Assembly (NCBI RefSeq): GCF_000004195.4
Contig: NC_030683.2
Location: 6,727,345 to 6,791,344 of the forward strand
Direction of reading: 5' to 3'
From: Xenopus tropicalis
Lineage: Eukaryota > Chordata > Amphibia > Anura > Pipidae
DNA length: 64,000 nt
Below are positions 56,501 to 64,000 of the stretch, one piece after another. Each line of letters begins with the position of its first letter. Within the stretch, counting starts at the first letter, position 1. A program made the position numbers and the translations under genes. The notes below the pieces were generated by a model. The model was not told where the DNA came from. It did not search any database and saw only the letters and a list, made by a program, of their open reading frames with translations.

Positions 56501-59500
56501 TACTCAGCAAGAGCCTGTAGCGCTACAACCGTGTCCTGTGAGATGAAGGAGGAAGGTATAGCAAGCGCAGATATAGCCAGATACATCACAATAGAGTTTT
56601 CAGGCGCTAAACGTTGAGCTTTTCTGAATTAAATTGCTTCTCAAATTGAATCTTGCCCATGAGTTTTCACATGTTAAACCTTTTCCTCACTGAACTGCAG
56701 CTGGCCCATATTTTGAACATTACTAAAAGAAATGCCAAACATCACTCGTTAGACTTTTTATGAACTGAAATAATAGATCCCCCTCATATCTACATGTTAT
56801 AGGCATGGGCAAAGTAGCTCCAGGCCCAAGGGGAGGCCATAGAACCTCTGCCTTATTAGAAAGAGAAGCCAGATGGACCTTCTATTTAGACCTTAGAGAA
56901 CCTAATGGTTTAAAATTAGAATTCGACATATCATGTTTCGTATAATACATGTAGCTATGGGTGTCATAATATAGCTTTTTGTATACTTAGATATCCACCT
57001 ATAAATAAGTATGAAACTGTAATCCTATGCTCCCCCCCCCCCCCAGTATGATTGGACTAGGTTCTTTTACATATATCAATGTGAACTCATTGGATTTAGC
57101 CTATGATTAAGTGCCCTTAGGAGGCATAAAATGCGTCAGGCTACTAATATGATAGTTTAAAGATATGTAAAGTGAACAACTGCTTAAAATCTTCTACCTC
57201 TGTGGGTCAGGAATAGTGCCAGACTAATAATTACCACTGGTTTTATTTCCCACCCTTGCGGAAGGTCCAGGGCGCTATCACAGTTCCTACAATACTTGAC
57301 TCCCTTATATTGGCTTCCTTCCAGTTACCTGAGTAGAGTAGAACCCCCCATAAGGATTTTGCTGCTTGCTCAGCCAGTTGACTATCTCAGAAGCTTTTCT
57401 CCGGTCCTTCTTAGTTTCTGAGCGAAGGGCCAGCAGCACATAGGAGGCTAACTCCACTTCGGCTGAGGGAGCGCGGTTCCAGGATGAGAGGTTGAAGGCC
57501 TCAAAGGCAGGTATCTGCTCCCAGTGTAACTGTCCATCTAGAGATACAAAGTATAATGTTTGTTTCTTTACTGCTGTTAATATTAATTGTTAGTTCTGTG
57601 TCCACTTCATAGAGTGGAGGGAACATCAAAAGGCCCCAAAATAGCATTCTTTTCAGTGGATAAAGGAGTGACCTGTTTGAATGGAGTGACACGGTGAGCC
57701 GTCTGAACCTAAAGTCTAGATACATCGTTACAGTGCCTACCTAGTTAGTTTTGGTGGTTAGTACAATAATAAATGCAAAAGAAGAAAAATTCTGGATAAA
57801 AAAATAAATAATGACTAAACTATGAAATATAATAAGAAACCTAAATAGTCAAATAGGCACTTTGTGGTCACAGTTTAATCACCTTATCTCACCAGTGGCT
57901 GGAATACAGACCATATTATCCATCTTGTCCCTGACTATGCCCTGGGAATATCATTCAGTTGTTCAGCCTATTCTCTCTGTAAGACAGTGAGTGCTTTCCA
58001 AGATCCTCTATGCCGTGGACCCGTTGTCCTCTATTTATGTATTTGGTGGCCAAATTAATGTAGAACAATGATGTCATACAAAGAGTTGAATGGAAAGGTT
58101 GGGCAAGCCGGGGGCCATAGTATTTTCTTGGAAGGACACCTTCAGCCCTTGGGCTTCTAGCTGGACAGACATGACCTAACTAATTATAACCAGAAGATGG
58201 AAAAAAAAGTAATACTAGCAAACTTCCACCAGATATTGGCAGAAACTGACCTATATTTTCACACGGAACTCAAGACAGTCATTACAAACTCAATGAAATG
58301 AGGAAGGCCACAACTAGAATTTAATGCCCGAATGGAGTTATAGATAATATATTCCCTTATACAACTAAAAATAGTTCTTTGGTTCGAGACAGTGGAACTT
58401 TTGGAGTAGAGGAAGAGTGTACTTTCCCAGTTGGACCTGCACCCAACCTGAACCCACAAAGTGAGGAACATGTGCAATAAGGAACATATATACACACAAT
58501 TCCATACCTTTCCTTATGGCCTTCTCCTCCAGTTTAGCCAGCAGCATCTCCCTGAGTTTATTATCTCCACTCAGAGAGAAAGTGTAGGCCAGTAGAGCCT
58601 GGATGTAGGCACTGCTCACGTTTTTGGCAGCCTCCCTGAGACAGTATAGAGCGTGCCTGAGTAAATTGCCCTAAAGAAAGAGACAGGGTCAAAGAGATTC
58701 TGATTAATGGTTTTAAAGTTGTAAACTGAATTAGAAGCAGCGTTTGTTTTCCCATTGTTTATGTTGCAATGTCCTGTTTCATAGATAATTCATTCATGTT
58801 GGCAGTGACTTGGATGGCCAATAGGGTAGTGGGTCAGCTTCTTAGCCTGTAGTTCTTTGGTTTGTATATTATATTAGTATATTAAAAACAGAGGAGTCAG
58901 AGTCGTAGTCCGGGTACCATAGATTCAGGAGTCGGAGTCGAAGGATTTATCCACCCGCTCCTCAGCCCTGGCTATGGCGTCACTGTGTAAACATTTATCC
59001 CTACAGTGTATATAGCGATGAGCTTCTGTCATTATTAGCAAATTCATAATTACACAACACAATTTTACTCACCTGTTTTGACAAACCGGCGTCCATTAGA
59101 GCAATAGAGATGTAAGCAGAGAGTGATAGTTCATCATCATCCACTCCCCCCTATAAGACAAAAAGTCATTATCTAAGTTCTTCTTGTTGTTATAGAGTGA
59201 ATCCCTTATATCATAGCTGTCTCAGGTGTATCGTAGCTGTCTCAAGTGTATCATAGCTGTCTCAGGTGTATCATAGCTGTCTCAGGTGTATCATAGCTGT
59301 CTCAAGTGTATAATAGCTGTCTCAGGTATATCATAGCTGTCTCAAGTGTATCATAGCTGTCTCAGGTGTATCATAGCTGTCTTGGGTGTATCATAGTTGT
59401 CTCGGGTGTATCATAGTTGTCTCGGGTGTATCATAGCTGTCTCGGGTGTATCATAGCTGTCTCGGGTGTATCATAGCTGTCTCAGGTGTATCACTGCTGT

Positions 59501-61430
59501 CTCAGGTGTATCATAGCTGTCTCAGGTGTATCATAGCTGTCTCAGGTGTATGACTGCTGTCTCGGGTGTATCATAGCTGTCTCACGTTTACCATAGCTGG
59601 CGTACCTTCAGAGCATTATTGAAGCGTTTTCCCACCCTTCGGAAACAGCCGCATTTTTTTTTGCAATAGTTCCATAGTAACAAAATACATTGGCGAATCT
59701 GGACTCTATCTATGAAGATGTAGGGACGAGCCTTGCTGAAGGACTTTGTTACATATGCATTCAGCCTACACAGAGGGTAGAGAACACAAGTAATAGGTTT
59801 GGTATTCGGTGGTCAAACGAGGACATATTGAGTTAGAGAGGGTCCGGAAAAGGGCAACTAAGCCAATAAAGCGCATGGAAGGTCTCAGTTATGAAGAGAC
59901 TGGCCAAGTTGGGGTTGTTTACACTGGAGAAGAGGCGCTTAAGGAGGGATATGATAACCATGTATAAATATATAAGGGGACCATATAATAACCTCTCTAA
60001 TACTTTATTTACCAGTAGGTCCTTCCAACGGACACAAGGGCCCCCACTTCGTTTAGAAAGGAGTGTGAATTTGTGGAATTCTCTCCCTGAATCAGTGGTA
60101 CTTGCTGATACATTAGATAGGTAGAAGAAGGGACTGGGTGGGTATTTAGCAAGTGAGGGAATACAGGGATATGGGAGATAGCTCTTAGTACAAGTTGCCC
60201 CAGGGACTGGTCCCATTGCCATCTTGGAGTCAGGAAGGAATTTTTTCCCCTCTGTGGCAAATTAGAGAGGCTTCAGATGGGGTTTTTTGCCTTCCTCTGG
60301 ATCAACTAGCAGTTAGGAAGGTTATATATAGGCATTAAGGTTGAACATGATGGACGTGTGTCTTTTTTCAACCTAACTTACTATGTTACTATTATATAGG
60401 ATGGATGGAGAACACAAATGCTCCATGGAAGAGTTTTCTATGGACCTGGGAAAACCTTTCAATGAGTTTGTAATCAAAGCTTCCTCTTGCCCATCTTCAT
60501 ATATCATCTTGAAGTGTATGAGGCTTATTTAGAAATCATCGCCATGTATTGCCATTGATATTATTTCATCTTTGACACATTTGTCTATAGTGTTGGGCAC
60601 AGAATGACTGCATGGATATCAATATGATTGGGACGCCATGAACTGGATTTAAGCACAAATGTAATACTAGCCAGTGTGACAGCTGGTGTAACCCCCCCCC
60701 CATCATCCTCGTGAACATCATGAACCTAAAATCCCTCCATGGGTCCCCAGTTATACTGTATATTAGCGACTGCTGTTATGTTCTGTTGCTGGTTGGCTTA
60801 TGGTGGCAACAAAGAGCCCAGGTGTAGAACCCTAAAAGACCTGGAACTATGGGAAAAAGAAATATTAGCAGAAACATGTGCCTCTATGTTGGTCATTTAT
60901 CAGTGAGCAACATGTTCCATATTATTAGGGAGGCCATAAATACCCAGTGGAAGGCCTGCTTCCAGTGAAAATGGCAGTATCCCTATTGTTCTAATAATAA
61001 AAAAAAATATAGGTTTTGTTATTGCTAGGGAACAAGCACCTGTAATGGATTGCACAATACACACACTTATACGTGCCCATTTAAGCACGCCATGCTTGTG
61101 GGTGTAATGAGGCTTCTGATGTTTATAATGTGTGGGTCCACATCATTTACCATATAGGGGGTTATGTAAGGCACTTTTGCCCAGGAGCAGTAACCCATAG
61201 CAACCAATCAGCAGGTAGAATTTCCAGGTCACCTGTTTAAAAGCCAACATCCCATTGGTTGCTGTGGGTTACTGCTCCTGGGCAAACTTAGCGCCTTTTA
61301 TTATATATAGGGGTAAGATCCCTCACCAATAATTACACAGTAATTACTCACCATGAGTTTTCCTCTGACTGTGGCCTGAATACATAGTAGTATCGATCAT
61401 ATACTTTGCATGTCAGTTGTCTTTGGTACC
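53495..61430 (-). CDS. Gene B: alpha-2-macroglobulin-like, 3' third (12 last exons)
   Basis: A second A2M-family gene, upstream of gene A on the same strand. Exons: 61352-61430, 59606-59765, 59073-59150, 58508-58670, 57329-57537, 56320-56535, 56121-56245, 55651-55741, 54725-54793, 54530-54632, 53946-53987, 53495-53514. They give 1,355 nt, 450 codons plus stop, in consistent phase. The first four or five exons form the second half of the thioester (alpha-alpha toroid) domain ([56 protein letters not shown]). The rest form the receptor-binding domain ([48 protein letters not shown] and stop). The thioester-motif exon and everything before it are off the right edge. The toroid exons are more divergent than those of the receptor-binding domain. 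The paralogue identity within the family is undecided. Confidence 0.93.
53946..53987 (-). CDS. Gene B exon: [13 protein letters not shown]
   Basis: A 42-nt exon with the C-terminal EYNxPC motif conserved in the family. The acceptor is TTCCAG and the donor GTAAGA. Confidence 0.92.
54530..54632 (-). CDS. Gene B exon: receptor-binding helix ([14 protein letters not shown])
   Basis: 103 nt. I chose the ACTAG acceptor four bases before a competing TTAG because only it keeps phase ([14 protein letters not shown]). It contains [17 protein letters not shown]. The lysines in and before this segment correspond to the LRP1-binding face in A2M. Confidence 0.92.
54725..54793 (-). CDS. Gene B exon: receptor-binding domain
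   Basis: 69 nt, 23 codons in phase 0: [20 protein letters not shown] then LNE. The donor is GTGGGA. Confidence 0.88.
55651..55741 (-). CDS. Gene B exon: [20 protein letters not shown]
   Basis: 91 nt, the length seen in the family. It matches YTGSRxxSNMAIVDVKMVSGF. The donor is GTAAGT. Confidence 0.94.
56121..56245 (-). CDS. Gene B exon: receptor-binding domain start
   Basis: 125 nt. It encodes [20 protein letters not shown] followed by [20 protein letters not shown]. The acceptor is CCACAG and the donor GTGAGT; it ends in phase 2. Confidence 0.92.
56320..56535 (-). CDS. Gene B exon: [12 protein letters not shown]...
   Basis: 216 nt, 72 codons. It encodes [20 protein letters not shown] through [20 protein letters not shown] and [16 protein letters not shown]. 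It bridges the end of the thioester domain and the CUB return strand. Confidence 0.95.
57329..57537 (-). CDS. Gene B exon: [13 protein letters not shown] / GGFYSTQ
   Basis: 209 nt. It encodes [20 protein letters not shown] through [20 protein letters not shown] to [12 protein letters not shown]. It ends exactly before the DTVVALQAL start of the next exon, as in the family. Confidence 0.94.
58508..58670 (-). CDS. Gene B exon: thioester domain helices
   Basis: 163 nt. It encodes [20 protein letters not shown] followed by [20 protein letters not shown] to KAIRK. The ALLAYxFxLxG pattern is conserved. Confidence 0.92.
59073..59150 (-). CDS. Gene B exon: [20 protein letters not shown]
   Basis: 78 nt, phase 0. 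It matches the family GGVEDEVTLSAYITIAL helix. The acceptor is TTATAG and the donor GTGAGT. Confidence 0.9.
59205..59595. repeat. 20-bp minisatellite, ~19 copies, next to an exon donor
   Basis: Unit TCATAGCTGTCTCAGGTGTA with CTCGGG and CTCAAG variants. The last unit-like sequence (CCATAGCTGG) stops at the donor of the 59606-59765 exon of gene B. Confidence 0.92.
59606..59765 (-). CDS. Gene B exon: thioester domain with Lys/Cys-rich helix
   Basis: 160 nt. It encodes [20 protein letters not shown] followed by [20 protein letters not shown] and [18 protein letters not shown] and the NGCF-NNAIK-like end are conserved. The helix between them has extra cysteines, and three lysines are coded by nine consecutive A. 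The donor is GTACGC, touching a 20-bp minisatellite. Confidence 0.87.
59800..60395 (+). mobile_element. CR1-like LINE, 3' fragment
   Basis: The frame 59891-60124 gives [20 protein letters not shown] then [12 protein letters not shown], the C-terminal reverse-transcriptase region typical of CR1-clade LINEs, followed by a non-coding tail ending TTTTTTCAACCTAACTTACT. It is 5' truncated and lies in an intron of gene B in antisense. Confidence 0.75.
60396..61167. other. Gene B intron stretch, nothing recognised
   Basis: Intronic sequence without a recognised element. Confidence 0.45.
61168..61298. mobile_element. Short palindromic MITE
   Basis: Ends AAGGCACTTTTGCCCAGGAG and CTCCTGGGCAAACTTAGCGC form an imperfect inverted repeat that continues through CAGTAACCCATAGCAACCAA / TTGGTTGCTGTGGGTTACTG. 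About 131 bp. Confidence 0.7.
61352..61430 (-). CDS. Gene B exon: thioester domain ([12 protein letters not shown]...)
   Basis: 79 nt. It encodes [20 protein letters not shown] followed by QSEENSW. The GYQRQL start is the family signature, but the usual GS-STFG stretch is replaced by aromatic YYYVF. The acceptor is CTGCAG and the donor GTGAGT. Confidence 0.88.
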
Positions 61431-62001
61431 CTGCAGAAGAGCACACAATATAAATCATCCCATAATAACGATCTATATTATGTTAGACCCGAAAGTGCTC
61501 AGCTGCATGTAGCTAATAAAGGGAAAGTACTATGTACAAAGGAGGGAATAATAAGACACATGCATAGATCTACTCCCATTAGTTGGCCTGATATGCAGCA
61601 TAAAAGGCTATGAAGCATAGTTCCTAGATCTCTATTGCATCTCCAATACCGGCCACTGGTGTTCTTGTGTTTGAGCTTTAACTCAGAAGGAGTGTAATAC
61701 CAGATTGTGAGTTGTTTGTTATTCATCTCTTGAATGCAGCTACATTGAGAGCTTTCAAAGAGGTCTTGTAGTAATGTATCAAGCTGTTTCTCTTCTAGCT
61801 GTGGTTTAAGTCTCTAGACCAAGCCTTGATGTATGAAATATCAGAGGTGGAGGTTTATGGGCTTAGTAGTGTGGAGCCAGTTTGCATCCTAGAGTATTAG
61901 GTCCACCTAGCTATGGAAAACGTGAGAAATTTGATGAAGTTGGGTTTGTGGTTTCCCCTGTTGCAGTTGAACCTTCGCTATTAGGTGCCCATTGTCTAAG
62001 A

Positions 62002-62295
62002 CAGGGGTCCCCAACCTTTCTTACTCGTGAGCCACAGTCAAATGTAAAAAGACTTGGAGAGCAACACAAGCACCATAAAAGTTCATGGATGAGCCAAATA
62101 AGGGCTGTGATTGGGAGCCTCTATGTACACTATCTGCTTACAGGGGGCTTTATTTGGTAGTAAATCTTGTTTTTATTCAACCAAAACTTGCCCCCAAGTC
62201 AGGAATTCAAAAATAACTCCCTGGTTTGGGGGCACTGAGATACAAGGGGTTGGTGAGCGACATGTTGCCCCCGAGCCACTGGTTGGGGAACCCTG
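62002..62295. mobile_element. hAT-type MITE, complete
   Basis: 294 bp, ends CAGGGGTCCCCAACC / GGTTGGGGAACCCTG, flanked by GTCTAAGA (61994-62001) and GTCTAAGT (62296-62303). Confidence 0.8.
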
Positions 62296-62449
62296 GTCTA
62301 AGTCATGGTACATCTGGAGTTTACATTCTATGAGCCATTTAGTGAAATAGTTCACATTTAGACCTGTTGACAAAGTGTGGAAGGGGGTGGGGTGCTTGGT
62401 GAGTTTGAATTTAAGGCGACATTTATCCCAGACGAACAACGTGTTTATA

Positions 62450-64000
62450 ATGAGGAGATGGTTCTAAAATCAAAAGTGTCTGTGAGCTTGGTCTATCTAC
62501 GGTAAGTGCAGGTGTATGGGGAGTGCAGGAGGGATGAGTATGTGCATTGTTGTTCTATTAAGGACAGAAGCTTGATAATAAGTATAATAGTCGGGCAAAG
62601 AACATAGTCACTTCAAATTAACAATAGGCCAGTCTGGTCATCTTTTGTACTTTGGATCCCAAGAAATTAGAGAATCTGAAGCCCACTTTTATGGGAAATT
62701 TTCAGTCACGGTTTCAGTTGTTCCTAAGATCAAGCAATTTGGAGTAGTTAATCTTAAATTTGCTCAGTAGATTTAAGGAGAGAATTGTGGGGTCAGAAAG
62801 AAAAAAGGGAGATCATCATGGAAGAAGAACGTAGGCCACTATGTTGTAATGTCTGCTCACTACAAGTAAGCCCTGTATGTTAGTGTTAAGTCTGATATGT
62901 GAAAGTAAAGGTTCTAGAGCCAGAAGGAATAGGGTTGGGGACAGGGAGCACCACTGGCTTGTCCCATTGAGTAATGAGAAGTAATCAGATGTTACTTTGA
63001 CACAGGAGACTGGGTTGGTAGAGAAGACTTTGATCCACATTAAAAGATGAAGCACTCAAGGCAGGTAAACATATATGGCCAGTTAGCCCTGTTGAAAGCT
63101 TTTTCTGTGATGTTTGAGAGAAGCATGAAATTAACGTTGTCTTTTTTGGCCCAAAACAGTATGTATTACGGTATGCAGAATAGATTTATTGGCAAGAACT
63201 TTTGCCAGGAGTTTCATGTCTGTATTAATTAAGGATATTGGGTGGTAGATTATGCACAACATCTGTGGGCAGGGCTCGCAAATTGAAGTTGTGAGGTATT
63301 GTTGAACTTGTTCTTTACATGTAGTGGATGTATGGCCGGTGGTATTGGGGATTTGATGTAGCTCAGAGTAGGAGCTTCAAGGAGTACTGAGGAGCAAGCT
63401 ATTATTATTATTCCTGGATTATTAAAAATATACAGGAGGCTAGTTAGCTGTGTAATGAGCAGAAGATGCGGAGAGATCCTCGTCGTGTTGAACTCAGTGG
63501 TGACAGGGAGGAAGGGTGGGAGAACAAGAAAGAGGAGTAAGGAGTATAACTTCTCTTGTCTTGTGGGTGGAAAGAAAAGGCTCCAGTTCAGGTTTGTAAG
63601 AATGGCTCCTCCTTATAAACACATCTGCTTCCCTCTTGTAGATCCACTCATGGTGTACCTAGTTGCTCAAAGAAGGTTGGGGCGTACATGGCTCTCATAG
63701 AGCATATGTCTTGCCATTTTAAAGGCTAGTAGGGTGAGTAGAAGATCTGCTCTTTAGTATTAAAACTCTGAAAGCAGCAGAGAATGTTTCATGGCCTGTC
63801 GGTTCTGCCTCCCACTACTCTATGCAAGTGATCAGGGATAACTGGAATAGTCTTATCTTGCTCTAGAGTTGACTAAATAATTTAGTTTTTTCTACGTCTT
63901 CTATTAGATGCCGTAGGGTGTAGATGTGCTGCACCTGTTTAGTTATTCTGGTAGAGTTGCAATCAATCTAGATCTAGCAAGCTCTTTTTATATCTTCTAG
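62450..64000 (-). mobile_element. L1-type LINE reverse-transcriptase fragment, inactive
   Basis: On the minus strand, broken frames give PISLINTDMKLLAKVLANKS (about 63185-63250), KAFNRANWPYMF (about 63065-63100) and NGTSQWCSLSPTLFLLALEP (62909-62970), all blocks of L1-clade reverse transcriptase in the right order. Stops and frameshifts interrupt them, and the place of the YADD catalytic motif reads AYVLL, so it is dead. It fills a gene B intron in the same orientation; the left boundary is uncertain. Confidence 0.75.

Noticed and set aside
61441..64000. Exon of gene B with the GCGEQ thioester motif
   Set aside because: I looked on the minus strand for the Pro-Tyr-Gly-Cys-Gly-Glu-Gln coding pattern and found none; the interval holds a hAT MITE and L1 remains.

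Overview
The window looks like vertebrate nuclear DNA, most likely from a Xenopus-type frog. It has split genes with GT-AG introns, an L1-type and a CR1-type LINE, many TTAA- and TWA-flanked MITEs of kinds abundant in Xenopus, and a SPIN-like hAT element. There is no prokaryotic gene organisation. Nearly all of the long open frames are frame shadows of minisatellites, not genes.

The only protein-coding content I can support is two tandem alpha-2-macroglobulin (A2M) family genes, both on the minus strand. Gene A occupies 25209 down to 44. It shows 21 consecutive exons (914 codons), from the start codon and signal peptide through the macroglobulin domains, the bait-region exon (6848-7024) and the CUB-type segment, up to the edge of the thioester domain; its 3' third lies beyond position 1. 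Gene B occupies 61430 down to 53495. It shows the last 12 exons (450 codons plus stop), covering the second part of the thioester domain and the complete receptor-binding domain, with a poly(A) signal at 53403-53408. Every exon junction keeps phase and matches the A2M family exon pattern. Gene B lies upstream of gene A, so this is a head-to-tail cluster. A relic of a further last exon sits at about 43630-43757.

The 28 kb between the genes are unusual. A 43-bp minisatellite begins at 26650, is split by a 3.7-kb hAT-like element (27333-31022), resumes at 31023 and runs into a gap of exactly 1,000 N (32077-33076). After the gap, 33078-41165 repeats 19158-26640 (intron 5 to the gene A upstream region) with dense one-base indels that break all five exon copies. 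The 43-bp minisatellite then reappears at 41170-43640. I read this as a poorly polished second haplotype or false duplication, although a MITE filled/empty-site difference shows that the two copies are not the same molecule.

Layout: 1-25290 gene A, with introns full of MITEs and minisatellites; 25290-32076 upstream MITEs, minisatellite and hAT-like element; 32077-33076 gap; 33078-41165 degraded copy; 41170-43757 minisatellite and last-exon relic; 44495-45577 two related MITEs; 45590-46080 possible Penelope-like terminus; 47978-50732 TTAA element with a 63-bp minisatellite; 51495-52325 5S-rRNA-derived repeats in inverted arrangement; 53403-61430 gene B; 61431-64000 gene B intron with a hAT MITE and a dead L1 reverse-transcriptase fragment. 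At least four MITE or transposon families in the window carry internal tandem arrays, and three minisatellites lie on or beside exon splice donors.
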